A stretch of 62,485 nt of DNA from Bacillota bacterium (GTDB lineage Bacteria > Bacillota > Clostridia > Peptostreptococcales > Anaerovoracaceae). Each line of letters starts with the position of its first letter. Within the stretch, counting starts at the first letter, position 1. Of this stretch, positions 8,118 through 16,896 are shown piece after piece. The stretch covers positions 1 through 62,485 of the forward strand of contig JAAWDM010000047.1 in NCBI GenBank assembly GCA_022793795.1, given 5' to 3'. The notes under the pieces are model-generated. The model saw nothing but the letters and a program-made list of their open reading frames with translations, was not told the DNA's origin and ran no database searches. A program made the translations under genes and the position numbers.

Positions 8118-9551
8118 TCATTGTATAAACCCAAAATACTTTTTGGCCACATCCTCATGCTCTTTCAACTTTTGCTTGATCCAATTCTGGTCGAATATCC
8201 ACACCCTATTCTTCTCAAAAGCCTTGCATTTGTCCCATAACTTCGGCGTTAAAATTCCAGCATAAAAGAGTCCGTAACGATCAGCCTCAAATTCCCGCAT
8301 TGCATATTCAATACCCATCAAATCCCTTACATCCAGCCTTTTTGTTCGTTTGCACTGAAATATCCACTTCTTTTCTTCCTGGGTATGGATGCCTCTTACC
8401 CATTCTGTAGCCTCAATATCCACACCTCCGTCAGCTGCATAGGCTGTACCTCTTTTTTTCACAGCTTCATAACCCTCCGCATACAGCAAATCGCAGCACA
8501 TGCCCTCAAATTCCTCTGGAGATAATTGATATAGGTCGTATTCTGACGGCAATCGGCCTTCCTTTGTATACCTAAGGTAAGCTCTTTCCATCCTTTGAAG
8601 CGCCTTTTGCTCCTCTAACAACTTTTCTTTGATTCCATTCATCTCTGCCATGATGCAGACCCAAAACTCTCCTACTCGTATCAGGATATGCCCCTTACCA
8701 TAGGTCGCCTGTACTGGCAAAATAGGGTCGTTCAGCCGAAGTAAATTTACCAATCTTAAAGCTTCCTTCCACAGTTCACTATCCCATACCACATAGGCGC
8801 CGCTGGCTTCTGTCATGATATGATACCGAACGCCAGTATAATGGACAGGCAACGGTTTTAAATCCAGTCCATACTTCTCTATATATCGCTGGATTCCCTC
8901 TTGTGTAAAACCCACATATAGCTTTTGATTGTAGGTAGTATATACATAGTCTTCCTCTGCAAATATTTCTGAAACCACTGGCCGATATTTTCCAGCCTCA
9001 TAATAGCAGATTTCGTTATATAACGGTGATTGGATGATGAATTGCAATTCTTTCCTACATTCCTGGCTCCTTCGGGTAAACAGTTCAAATATTTGAGGGT
9101 AATTCTTCTCAATAAATGGCTTATCTAAATGATTTTTGGTCAAATCCACTTTGCTAAACCCATCTATTACCGCCAGTATATCCTCCACCTTATCTAGCTG
9201 CCTAAAATATTGAATCTCAATATCGATGTCCTCCCCATCCTGACTTTCAAAATAGTCTACTATGGCCGGCTCTCCTGTAATGACATATAATTCCTTCAGT
9301 ATGATAAGCAATTTATAAAGTTCTATTAAAACATTCTCATCGAAAAGCTCCTTGGACCACCTAAGTTCATACTGAATCACATAAGTTCCCGTCTTATCCC
9401 AATCAGTAATAAAAAGGTTTATGATTCCGCCTTTCACAACAAGCTCGATCTCTGCAAGCTCCTCCTGACTTATTATTTCATATTGTTTTGCCTGAAACCG
9501 CCTGTCAACTTCCTCCCAGATGATCCTCCGTGTCTTTTCAACTAAATTCAT
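8118..9551 (-). CDS. Mrr-like restriction endonuclease domain protein
   Basis: A 477-residue protein. The ATG at 9551 is chosen because GGAGG lies six bases before it; the GTG two codons upstream overlaps that site. The last ~145 residues form a restriction-endonuclease fold of the Mrr type. 'SPEEFEGMCCDLLYAEGYEAV' leads into 'DGGVDIEA' and 'WIFQCKR', the Asp...Gln-x-Lys catalytic set (about 374-401). The N-terminal 330 residues match nothing I recognise and may sense the trigger. The start overlaps the stop of the SseB-macro gene by 14 bases, the same overlap seen between that gene and the HEPN gene, so the three are very probably one translationally coupled operon. Confidence 0.78.
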   Translation of the reverse strand: MNLVEKTRRIIWEEVDRRFQAKQYEIISQEELAEIELVVKGGIINLFITDWDKTGTYVIQYELRWSKELFDENVLIELYKLLIILKELYVITGEPAIVDYFESQDGEDIDIEIQYFRQLDKVEDILAVIDGFSKVDLTKNHLDKPFIEKNYPQIFELFTRRSQECRKELQFIIQSPLYNEICYYEAGKYRPVVSEIFAEEDYVYTTYNQKLYVGFTQEGIQRYIEKYGLDLKPLPVHYTGVRYHIMTEASGAYVVWDSELWKEALRLVNLLRLNDPILPVQATYGKGHILIRVGEFWVCIMAEMNGIKEKLLEEQKALQRMERAYLRYTKEGRLPSEYDLYQLSPEEFEGMCCDLLYAEGYEAVKKRGTAYAADGGVDIEATEWVRGIHTQEEKKWIFQCKRTKRLDVRDLMGIEYAMREFEADRYGLFYAGILTPKLWDKCKAFEKNRVWIFDQNWIKQKLKEHEDVAKKYFGFIQ

Positions 9552-10443
9552 TTTCACCCTCCAAAAGCTTCATGTAGGCTTCCATCTCTCGGTCATTGAA
9601 ACAACAGAAATACACGTTCATCACGGCGTCCTTATGGGCCTCAAACCAGCGTATAACTGCCAACAGGGAAATCTTCGTGGCCTCTGGCAATGGATACCCA
9701 TATACACCCATAGAGATACATGGAAAGGCCACGCTCACACAGCCGTTTTCCACAGCCAAATCGAGGGAATTCCAGTAGCAGGAAGAAAGCAAATCGGCGT
9801 CCTGCTCCCTGCCGCTGTAAATCGGCCCTACGGTGTGAATAATATGGTCTGCATAAGTAATGCCGTATGCATCGGTGATTTTAGCCTTTCCCGTGTCGCA
9901 GCCGTTGAGTTTTATACATGCCGCAAGAAGCTCCCGTCCGGCAGCCCTGTGAATGGCGCCGTCTACGCCACCTCCACCTAGAAGGCTTCTATTCGCTGCA
10001 TTGACAATGGCTCCAACATGCATATCCACCACACTGCCCCGCACAAAGGCAAGATGGGATTTTGGCTGGCGGCATCTTACCATCTGAAGCGCATCCCTGG
10101 TTAATACCAACTGCTTGTCCCAGGGATTCATAACGACTCCCAGGCAATCCGGCCACTGATCGATGACCTCAAAGATTTCTCTTAGAGGCCGCCAGGAAGC
10201 GGAAACCTTCTCCTCCTTATTCAGTTCCGTTTCACTGGTAAAGATGGGGAGCAAACATTTTCCTTCTTCATTAGCTGCGAAACGCTGAAAGTCAATGGTT
10301 GCCATAGGAGTAAGCGCCTGCATATCTTCCTCTAAGCCTTGGCTGATCACATTAAAAATCGGCTCCAAGGCGGCCTTTTCGCCGCTATAATGCCAATTCC
10401 ATATAGCTCGTTCCAGTTCCAATATGTGATTATGCATCTTCAT
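9538..10443 (-). CDS. SseB-like domain fused to ADP-ribose-binding macro domain
   Basis: A 301-residue protein. The start at 10443 is set by GGAGG eight bases upstream. Residues ~10-120 resemble the SseB N-terminal domain ('LLPIFTSETEL', 'GVVMNPWDKQLVLTRD'). Residues ~132-295 are a MacroD-type macro domain with 'AIVNAANRSLLGGGGVDGAIHRAAG', 'GKAKITDAYGI', 'HIIHTVGPIY' and 'VAFPCISMGVYGYP'. MacroD enzymes remove ADP-ribose from proteins or nucleic acids or deacetylate O-acetyl-ADP-ribose. All catalytic loops look intact. It is flanked by a HEPN gene and an Mrr nuclease gene with 14-base overlaps on both sides, so it may reverse or read an ADP-ribose mark within that operon (inference). Confidence 0.8.
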   Translation of the reverse strand: MKMHNHILELERAIWNWHYSGEKAALEPIFNVISQGLEEDMQALTPMATIDFQRFAANEEGKCLLPIFTSETELNKEEKVSASWRPLREIFEVIDQWPDCLGVVMNPWDKQLVLTRDALQMVRCRQPKSHLAFVRGSVVDMHVGAIVNAANRSLLGGGGVDGAIHRAAGRELLAACIKLNGCDTGKAKITDAYGITYADHIIHTVGPIYSGREQDADLLSSCYWNSLDLAVENGCVSVAFPCISMGVYGYPLPEATKISLLAVIRWFEAHKDAVMNVYFCCFNDREMEAYMKLLEGENEFS

Positions 10444-11173
10444 GAACCTTTCCTCCAATGTCTTTATCATAATTATCCCAATAGGCTGTTTCCAATGCAT
10501 CCAGCAGCCGCCCTATGGTCTCAAAGCCGTCGATTAAAAAATCATAATCCAGGGCAATGGAATTTCCCTGAACCATCCCGCCTCTATGGACAAGAAAATT
10601 TCTAATTTTTCTGATCGACTCAAACCGCTTCCAGTCCTTTGGCTGGAAAACCACCTGCAGACCACAAGTTTCGCATAGAAAGCCTAAATACCTGTCCACC
10701 GTAGAGCCTCTATATTTTCGTCTATCAAAGGTAACGTCCTTTTTCTCTTCCAGCTCAGCCGTCAATCTCCTAATGCTATTTTCAAAAATTGTATATAGCA
10801 TCAATAATACAGCTTCAAAATTATATTTTGGTAAATACTGTTCATCTGGGCCAAAGGTCTCGTCATGTAAAATGACTTCCTCCGCTGGCACATCTTTGCC
10901 TGTCCGCAAGGTCTGTTCATAGGCCTTGCCCTCCTGCAAATATCTGGAGAAATATCTTCGGGAATATTCCAAATATCTATGGAGACTGGAAATTTCATAA
11001 GACGTTTCGTAGAAAACCTCTGAAAATCTTTCGCCGGGACTGTAAAACTCCCAAAAGGTTCCCATATTATAGGTTGCATCAAACCCGTCGCCTTCCTTTC
11101 CCTCAAGGGCTTTCCGACGCTCTTCCTCTGTCAGTTCTCTGATTTCATTCTTATGAAAATCCCAAATCTCCAT
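10430..11173 (-). CDS. Putative HEPN-domain protein
   Basis: A 247-residue, mostly helical protein without close recognised relatives. Residues ~118-200 have the pattern of a HEPN domain: a long helix 'FEAVLLMLYTIFENSIRRLTAEL' followed by 'IRKIRNFLVHRGG'. The latter gives R191-N192...H196, the R-x4-H motif that is catalytic in HEPN ribonuclease toxins. The family call rests on this pattern and on helical content, so it needs a profile search. It is the first gene of the HEPN/macro/Mrr operon. AAAGGA directly precedes the start. A gap of 29 bases separates it from the MFS gene upstream. Confidence 0.6.
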   Translation of the reverse strand: MEIWDFHKNEIRELTEEERRKALEGKEGDGFDATYNMGTFWEFYSPGERFSEVFYETSYEISSLHRYLEYSRRYFSRYLQEGKAYEQTLRTGKDVPAEEVILHDETFGPDEQYLPKYNFEAVLLMLYTIFENSIRRLTAELEEKKDVTFDRRKYRGSTVDRYLGFLCETCGLQVVFQPKDWKRFESIRKIRNFLVHRGGMVQGNSIALDYDFLIDGFETIGRLLDALETAYWDNYDKDIGGKVHEDA

Positions 11174-11202
11174 TCCTTTACCTTGCGTCTTTCTTTTATG
11201 TT

Positions 11203-12507
11203 CTAATCTATTTCTTCATATCTGTATTTTTTAAGAATTTTCCTGAATACCAGACAGATTGTCATTCCTGCAATCCCAAGTAGGAAAATCATCATGGCCG
11301 CGCCGCTTCCTGGCTCCTGTCCAAACATACCTACCAACGGATTCCCTCTGTCTACACTGGTCATAAGCGGCTCGCACACTTTATCGACCATCCATCCTCC
11401 CCATAGATAACCTATGGGTATGGTGAAAAACTGAAGGGTATTTCTGCAAGCATACACCCTGCCCTGCATCTGCACAGGTATGGTGGTTCTCACGATTACA
11501 TCCAGATTGGTATTCATAAAGGGTACCGGCAGATAGCCTAAAATCTGGGCGAAGCACCATATGTACGGTTCCTTGGTAAGGGACATTAAGAAGTTGTCCG
11601 TAGTCAAGGAAAAAAGCATGGTAAAGACAATGACCCTGATCCGGTCTTTAGGCGCCGGCAAGGCGGCTGCCAATAGACTTCCTATTACCATCGCGATCCC
11701 AGCAAAAGATGTGACAACCCCTAAGACCGTCTCTCCTCCCTTTTCCCGTGGCAGTACGAAAGCCGGAAGCGTCGCGTCAAAAGCTGCTGCCACCAAGTTA
11801 ACCCCTGCTAAAAACAAAATCAGCACCAGCGCTATTGGGTTTTCTTTCAAACACTTTAGGCCAGTCATTGCCGATTTCAAAATCGTTTCCTTTTCCTCTT
11901 TTTCTCTATCATCGGCCACCTTTGGAATCTTTACGAAAAAAAACAACGAAAGAAAAGCGACTGCAAAGGTTCCCAAATCCACAGCAATCACAATCTCCAT
12001 TCTGCCAACCGCATAAAGGGAGGTGGCGAGCATGGGATGGAGAATCGTGATCAACGAGTTGGAAAAGGCCCTGAGCCCACTGGTCTTTTGATAATACTTC
12101 TTTGGAGTAAGCAGCGTAACAGACACATCGCTGGCTGGCTGCTGAACTGTATTCATCAGACCATTTATCCCATTGAGCCCATACAAATGCCATGGGCTCA
12201 AATTTCCAGTCTTCAAAAGGCCAAAAACCATCAGCGTAGAGCAGGCTGCTAAGGTATCGCAAACCAGCATCGTCTTTTTCTTATCCCATTTATCGCTGAG
12301 GGCTCCTGCAAAAATGCTGGTCAGCACATACGGTCCATAGGAACAGACGGAAAGCAGGGCTGTCTGCAATGCTGAGCCGGTATTCTGATAAAGCCACAGG
12401 GTCAGCGCAAAACTGGTCATGGCGCTGCCAAGCTGGGACAATCCCTGGGTACTCCAAAGGATATAAAAATTTTTTAATTCTTGTATTCTATTTACTCTAT
12501 TTTTCAT
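11203..12507 (-). CDS. MFS transporter, drug-efflux type
   Basis: A 434-residue major facilitator with about twelve membrane helices. The loop after helix 2 reads 'GALSDKWDKKKTMLV', a version of the MFS motif A. The family looks like the MefA/macrolide-efflux group of H+-coupled exporters ('GVVTSFAGIAMVIGSLLAAALP', 'NTNLDVIVRTTIPVQMQGRVYACRNTL'). Its ribosome site AAAGGAG lies within a leader that contains a short peptide gene and three mutually exclusive helices (12511-12648). That arrangement is typical of antibiotic-induced resistance genes and strengthens a role in drug export. The substrate is not known. The HEPN gene follows 29 bases downstream and may receive read-through. Confidence 0.85.
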   Translation of the reverse strand: MKNRVNRIQELKNFYILWSTQGLSQLGSAMTSFALTLWLYQNTGSALQTALLSVCSYGPYVLTSIFAGALSDKWDKKKTMLVCDTLAACSTLMVFGLLKTGNLSPWHLYGLNGINGLMNTVQQPASDVSVTLLTPKKYYQKTSGLRAFSNSLITILHPMLATSLYAVGRMEIVIAVDLGTFAVAFLSLFFFVKIPKVADDREKEEKETILKSAMTGLKCLKENPIALVLILFLAGVNLVAAAFDATLPAFVLPREKGGETVLGVVTSFAGIAMVIGSLLAAALPAPKDRIRVIVFTMLFSLTTDNFLMSLTKEPYIWCFAQILGYLPVPFMNTNLDVIVRTTIPVQMQGRVYACRNTLQFFTIPIGYLWGGWMVDKVCEPLMTSVDRGNPLVGMFGQEPGSGAAMMIFLLGIAGMTICLVFRKILKKYRYEEID

Positions 12508-12510
12508 TTT

Positions 12511-12624
12511 GACTTTGCTCCTTTGATCGATATTTTAATAAACTCATCAAACTGCAAAGTCTGAGGATGTCTGTCTATCTAAGACTCATCGCTCCATGCA
12601 GTATCCTCAAACCTTGCATGGAGC
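12511..12624 (-). promoter_or_regulatory. Translational attenuator-like leader of the MFS gene
   Basis: Three helices can be read. A: GCTCCATGCA (12615-12624) with TGCATGGAGC (12591-12600), ten pairs. B: 12603-12617 with 12554-12568, fifteen pairs including two G-U. C: GACTTTGC (12554-12561) with GCAAAGTC (12511-12518), continued by TTTGAT/ATCAAA, which leaves the ribosome site GGAG in the stem. A and C can form together and would hide the ribosome site; B excludes C. The 5' strand of A lies inside the leader peptide gene, so a stalled ribosome would favour B and expose the ribosome site, as in ermC-type control. Confidence 0.65.
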
Positions 12625-12648
12625 TTCTACATTCATTAAAATCATCAT
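12607..12648 (-). CDS. 13-residue leader peptide (MMILMNVEAPCKV) of the MFS gene
   Basis: ATGATG at 12643-12648 follows GAGAGG by four to seven bases and opens a 13-codon frame ending TGA at 12607-12609. The codons for Glu-Ala-Pro-Cys cover the 5' arm of helix A. Its position, size and ribosome site fit a regulatory leader peptide rather than a structural protein. Confidence 0.6.
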   Translation of the reverse strand: MMILMNVEAPCKV

Positions 12649-12723
12649 AACACCTCTCTATTATGTATTTTACTATTCTATCACAGTGTCTGCTATTTTT
12701 CTACCCTCCCCTGACAAATGAAA

Positions 12724-12752
12724 TTGACAGGCGCCATGAGTAAGCATATACT
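12724..12752 (+). promoter_or_regulatory. Consensus sigma-A promoter of the Crp/Fnr gene
   Basis: TTGACA (12724-12729), a 17-base spacer and TATACT (12747-12752). The start codon is only 20 bases past the -10, so the 5' leader is very short. An imperfect dyad TAAG-N6-CTTA (12741-12754) overlaps the -10 and could be an autoregulatory site. Confidence 0.75.
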
Positions 12753-12772
12753 TATCCATAAGAGGAGGCCCA

Positions 12773-13435
12773 ATGATGAATTTTGCAGACTATTTTCCAG
12801 TATGGAATAAACTTACACCCCCGCAGCAACACAAAATTTCCAGCTGTCTATTCGACCGCACCATTAAAAAAGGAACCATCATACATCATGGTTCCATGGA
12901 TTGTACCGGTCTGCTTTTTCTAAAAACAGGTCGGCTCCGCGCCTATATTTTATCCGCTGAGGGTAGGGAAATTACCATTTACCGGTTGTTTGACCGGGAT
13001 ATGTGTTTGTTTTCAGCCTCTTGCATGCTCAACTCTATCCAGTTTGAAATTATCATTCAGGCAGAGAAAGATACTGATCTTTGGATTATTCCGCCGGAAG
13101 CCTATAAACAGCTGATGGAAGAATCGGCGCCGGTTGCAAACTACACCAACGAGGTCATGGCCACCAGATTCTCTGAGGTGATGTGGTTAATAGAACAAAT
13201 CATGTGGCGCAGTCTGGATAAGCGCATCGCTGGCTTTCTGCTGGATGAGGCTGCAATCGAAGCTGCTGATAAGTTAAAGATTACCCATGAAACCATCGCC
13301 AATCATCTGGGAACCCACCGAGAGGTTGTAACTCGGATGCTTCGCTATTTTCAGAATGAAGGGATGGTTTCATTAAGCCGCGGCATAGTTGAAATTACCG
13401 ACAAAGAGAGGCTAGAGATTCTGCAGCACGATTGA
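12773..13435 (+). CDS. Crp/Fnr-family transcriptional regulator
   Basis: A 220-residue protein with an N-terminal cyclic-nucleotide-binding fold (about 15-120, 'GTIIHHGSMDCTGLLFLKTGRLRAYILSAEGREITIYRL') and a C-terminal winged helix. The recognition helix lies in 'ITHETIANHLGTHREVVTRMLRYF'. AGGAGG precedes two adjacent ATG codons (12773 and 12776); either may be used. It lacks the N-terminal cysteine cluster of FNR. Cys83 and Cys89 in 'MCLFSASCM' could sense redox or sulfane sulfur, but that is a guess. It converges on the rhodanese/CoA-disulfide-reductase genes, nine bases away, and is a natural candidate to control that cluster. Confidence 0.87.
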   Translation: MMNFADYFPVWNKLTPPQQHKISSCLFDRTIKKGTIIHHGSMDCTGLLFLKTGRLRAYILSAEGREITIYRLFDRDMCLFSASCMLNSIQFEIIIQAEKDTDLWIIPPEAYKQLMEESAPVANYTNEVMATRFSEVMWLIEQIMWRSLDKRIAGFLLDEAAIEAADKLKITHETIANHLGTHREVVTRMLRYFQNEGMVSLSRGIVEITDKERLEILQHD

Positions 13436-13444
13436 TACCCTCGG

Positions 13445-15136
13445 TTACTGATCCATTCCGCAGGCAGTGGAGGATTCTATCAGGCAGCGATCATTCACTA
13501 CAGCATCATAGAAACGAAATCCTCCCGAAAAGTTATATACATCATACCCGCATCCTGTGAGAATTCGCAGTCCAATATAGCTGCGTAAACCGCTTTGACA
13601 CATTACATATACCGGTTTATCCTTTTCAATTTCATCCAGTCTCTCTCGCAGTTCGTCTACCGGGATATTGACAAATCCATCTACATGTCCATAACGGTAT
13701 TCTTCTTCTGTACGAAGGTCAAGCAAGTTAACCTTTCCATCATGGAGCAGCCCTTCTACAGCCTCTAAATGGAACTGTTTTAAAACGCCTTGAGAAAGGT
13801 TCTCCACCATAAAGCCTGCCATATTTACCGGATCCTTTGCTGACGAGTAAGGCGGCGCATAGGCAAGGTCCAGGTCCTTTAACTCTGTGGCTTTCATTCC
13901 TGTATGAATTGCTGTGGCAAGAACGTCAATCCGTTTATCCACACCTTCATAGCCTATAATCTGTGCCCCTAGCAGGCGGTAGGTTCCCTTTTCAAATACA
14001 ACCTTCATGGTCATAATCTTTCCGCCTGGGTAGTAACCTGCATGACTCATTGGAGATAAAACCACCTTATCTACATCATAGCCCGCCTTTTTTCCATTGA
14101 TCTCGTTGATGCCTGTAGTGGCGGCTGTCATATCAAATATTTTAATGATGGAGCTTCCCTGGGAGCCCTGATATCTGCTGTCTCCTCCACAAATATTATC
14201 GGCAGCGATGCGGCCTTGCTTATTGGCAGGGCCGGCCAGAGAAATCAAAGCATCCTGTCCAGTCACATAATGTTTTACCTGTACTGCATCGCCTACAGCA
14301 TAAATATCCGGCGCAGAAGTCTCCATCCGTTCATTTACAACAATACTATCTTTGATGCCAAGGGTCAGTCCGGCATCCTTTGCGAGTCCTGTATCTGGAA
14401 CGACCCCAATGGCCAGCGCTACCATATCGGCATGAAGAGGGGCTGCCTCTTTCAAAATCACATCAACACCGCCGTCTTTTAATGCAAATCCCTCCACTGT
14501 ATGTCCAAGAGCCAGTTTAATACCATGTCTACGAACCTCATTATGGATAAAGGCAGCCATATCTGGATCAAAGGGATTCATAAGTTGCTTCGGCCGTTGA
14601 ACGATGGTAACCTCCATGCCCAACTCCCGCAGGTTCTCAGCCAATTCCAACCCGATAAAGCCTCCGCCTGCCAGCACTGCAGACTTGGGATGATTTTGCC
14701 GGATATATTCTTTAATGTGGAAGGTATCCTCTACTGTACGCAGCGTAAAAAGTTTGTCGATTCCCGTACCTGGAAGTTTTGGCTGGACAGGTTTGGCGCC
14801 TGGCGCCAGAATCAGCTTATCATACTGTTCTTCAAATTCTTCCCCTGTTTCCAAATTCTTAACAGAAACACTGTGGCTTTCTGGATGAAGGGCTGTCACT
14901 TCATGGCGTACTTTCATAGTCACACGAAATCTTGAAAAAAAGCTTTCCGGCGTTTGGAGGGTTAATTCCTCTGGATCAACAATGGTATCGCCTATGTAAT
15001 ACGGCAGGCCGCAGTTTGCATAAGAAACGAATCCAGAACGTTCAAACACAACGATTTCTGCCTGCTCATCCAATCTTCGAATTCTGGCGGCAGCAGTAGC
15101 GCCACCAGCCACACCGCCTACAATCATAACTTTCAT
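13445..15136 (-). CDS. CoA-disulfide reductase with C-terminal rhodanese domain
   Basis: A 563-residue flavoprotein. The start at 15136 has a GGTGGAG ribosome site and begins directly at the dinucleotide-binding 'VMIVGGVAGGATAAARIRRL'. The single redox cysteine C42 sits in 'SYANCGLPYYIG', as in CoA-disulfide reductases. A second nucleotide fold begins near 'SAVLAGGGFIGLELAENL'. The last ~100 residues form a rhodanese domain with catalytic Cys in 'VYVMCQSGLRS'. This fused type reduces CoA persulfide or polysulfide with NAD(P)H in the cytoplasm. The small rhodanese gene lies immediately upstream (its stop at 15138), so sulfane-sulfur handling is the likely role of the pair. Confidence 0.88.
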   Translation of the reverse strand: MKVMIVGGVAGGATAAARIRRLDEQAEIVVFERSGFVSYANCGLPYYIGDTIVDPEELTLQTPESFFSRFRVTMKVRHEVTALHPESHSVSVKNLETGEEFEEQYDKLILAPGAKPVQPKLPGTGIDKLFTLRTVEDTFHIKEYIRQNHPKSAVLAGGGFIGLELAENLRELGMEVTIVQRPKQLMNPFDPDMAAFIHNEVRRHGIKLALGHTVEGFALKDGGVDVILKEAAPLHADMVALAIGVVPDTGLAKDAGLTLGIKDSIVVNERMETSAPDIYAVGDAVQVKHYVTGQDALISLAGPANKQGRIAADNICGGDSRYQGSQGSSIIKIFDMTAATTGINEINGKKAGYDVDKVVLSPMSHAGYYPGGKIMTMKVVFEKGTYRLLGAQIIGYEGVDKRIDVLATAIHTGMKATELKDLDLAYAPPYSSAKDPVNMAGFMVENLSQGVLKQFHLEAVEGLLHDGKVNLLDLRTEEEYRYGHVDGFVNIPVDELRERLDEIEKDKPVYVMCQSGLRSYIGLRILTGCGYDVYNFSGGFRFYDAVVNDRCLIESSTACGMDQ

Positions 15137-15137
15137 A

Positions 15138-15458
15138 CTATCTCTCCACCTTTCCTGTATAAGTTGCAATACCGCCTATATTTTTTACATTTGTATATCC
15201 CATACGTTTCAGGGCGTTTACTGCCTGGTGACTTCTGCTTCCAGAATAGCAATATACAAAGATTGGAATGTCCGCTCTGTTGACAATGGTCTCCACTCTT
15301 TCTAAAGACTGTAAGGGTACGTTTTTACTATTTGGAATATGCCCTTCCCTGTATTCCTGTGAGGTGCGAACATCCAAAAGTACCGCTCCTGTTGTATCAC
15401 CATATTCCTTTATGCCTTGATTGATATCAGAACCCTTTAAAAAATCGAAAAATCCCAT
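15138..15458 (-). CDS. Single-domain rhodanese (sulfurtransferase)
   Basis: A 106-residue protein consisting of one rhodanese domain: 'AVLLDVRTSQEYREGHIPNSKNVPL' and the active-site loop 'FVYCYSGSRSHQA' with catalytic C70. It carries sulfane sulfur as a persulfide on that cysteine. The gene ends one base before the start of the CoA-disulfide reductase and begins 25 bases after the SDR gene, so all three are probably one transcript. Confidence 0.87.
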   Translation of the reverse strand: MGFFDFLKGSDINQGIKEYGDTTGAVLLDVRTSQEYREGHIPNSKNVPLQSLERVETIVNRADIPIFVYCYSGSRSHQAVNALKRMGYTNVKNIGGIATYTGKVER

Positions 15459-15483
15459 GTCTATACCTCCCTACAATATTATC

Positions 15484-16230
15484 TTATACTCTCGACATAC
15501 CATCTACACTTAGCACAACCCCTGTGATATAGGAGGCTTCCTCCGAAGCCAGAAATACAAAAGCATTTGCAATATCTTCCGGCTCTCCTAAACGCTGCAG
15601 AGGAATCTGCTTTATCATGGGCTCAATCACTTCTGTTGGCACTGCTTTCATCATATCAGTGTTGATAATCCCTGGCGCCACTGCATTGACACGGATACCT
15701 TTGGGTCCAAGTTCCCTGGCCAGTGAAATTGTCAGTCCATTGACCGCAAATTTAGAGGTAGGATACGCTACTCCGCTGGGCTGGCCACAGATGCTCACCA
15801 TAGATGATGTGGAAAGAACCACGCCTTTGCCCTGTGCAATCATATATTCGCTGGCAGCTCGTGTAGCGTTAAACACACCTTTTACATTGAGATCCATCAC
15901 CTTATCAAAGGTCTCTTCCGTATATTCCGTAAATGGAGCGCTTTCGGAAACGCCTGCGTTATTTACTAAAATATCTATGACTCCGTGTTTTTCTACAACT
16001 TCTGTAAAAGCCCTGCGCACAGATTCCAAACTGGCTAAATTAGGGCTGATGCCTTCCACCCTGCTGTCAGGATACTTTTCTTTCAGCTGCATAACCGCTT
16101 TGTCCGCCGATTTTTGTGTACTGGCCGTCAAAATCACCGCTGCGCCCTCTTTCAAAAACTTGTCTGCTGTGGCAAATCCGATTCCACGACTTCCGCCAGT
16201 AATAACCGCAACTTTATTTTGTAATCTCAT
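15484..16230 (-). CDS. Short-chain dehydrogenase/reductase (FabG-like)
   Basis: A 248-residue classical SDR with 'VITGGSRGIGFATADKFLKEG' (NAD(P) binding), 'ILVNNAGVS', the catalytic Ser/Tyr/Lys in 'STSSMVS' and 'AYPTSKFAVNG', and 'RVNAVAPGIINTDM'. It is close in length and motifs to 3-oxoacyl-ACP reductases. The gene lies among sulfur and Fe-S genes rather than fatty-acid genes, so the true substrate may differ. Confidence 0.83.
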   Translation of the reverse strand: MRLQNKVAVITGGSRGIGFATADKFLKEGAAVILTASTQKSADKAVMQLKEKYPDSRVEGISPNLASLESVRRAFTEVVEKHGVIDILVNNAGVSESAPFTEYTEETFDKVMDLNVKGVFNATRAASEYMIAQGKGVVLSTSSMVSICGQPSGVAYPTSKFAVNGLTISLARELGPKGIRVNAVAPGIINTDMMKAVPTEVIEPMIKQIPLQRLGEPEDIANAFVFLASEEASYITGVVLSVDGMSRV

Positions 16231-16326
16231 CTAACATCTCTCCTTATCAATCCAGTGTATTATCTGCTTTACAGTTATATTGCCCTCAATCGACAACGGC
16301 ATACCTGATTGATTCCAATATCATGG

Positions 16327-16896
16327 TTACCTATTTTTAGCCTTACAGATCAGCTGCGTCATGGTTCCCATAGGACAGTACACACACCAACTCCTAGGCT
16401 TAAAGCAGACCATTGTCGCAAGTCCAAGAACCGTAGACGTTAACATGATGCTGTAAAATCCAAAAGCAAACTGGGCCGCGCCTGGATGCAGTAGGGTCCC
16501 ATGATATGCCCATTGCCACGGCAATCTGAAAGTCCAAAGCAGCGTAACAGCTTGCTTTAAATCTTGAACGCCCGCAAATACCATGTATGTATTCCAAAGC
16601 ATCTGACAAAACATGATAAGGAAAAAGATTAAAAAACCATAACGGAACCACTTGCTTTTCATCCATCCTGGGATATCCTTTTTCCGAGAAAGTCCAAAGC
16701 GTCCTCCCAAAATCCCGAAGAGCTGTCCTCTGCCGCAATAACGATTACAGTAACCCTTTGTTCCCGCCGCAATGGAAATAATTAACGGTATAAAGAAACA
16801 CAAAAGTCCCAGCCATGCGAAAAGAATATTAAAAAATCCCAGTGTCAAATATGTCAAAGAGACAATCCAAAGATAGTCATACCAATGTTTTTTCAT
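16327..16896 (-). CDS. Membrane polyferredoxin-type 4Fe-4S protein
   Basis: A 189-residue protein with about four membrane helices and two short cysteine motifs at the membrane face: 'GYCNRYCGRGQL' after helix 2, and 'WCVYCPMGTMTQLIC' at the C-terminus. This is the layout of the NapH/CcoG/RnfB-related membrane Fe-S proteins, though shorter than those. Its start overlaps the stop of the ferredoxin gene by four bases (ATGA), a strong sign that the two act together in electron transfer to or from the membrane. Confidence 0.72.
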   Translation of the reverse strand: MKKHWYDYLWIVSLTYLTLGFFNILFAWLGLLCFFIPLIISIAAGTKGYCNRYCGRGQLFGILGGRFGLSRKKDIPGWMKSKWFRYGFLIFFLIMFCQMLWNTYMVFAGVQDLKQAVTLLWTFRLPWQWAYHGTLLHPGAAQFAFGFYSIMLTSTVLGLATMVCFKPRSWCVYCPMGTMTQLICKAKNR

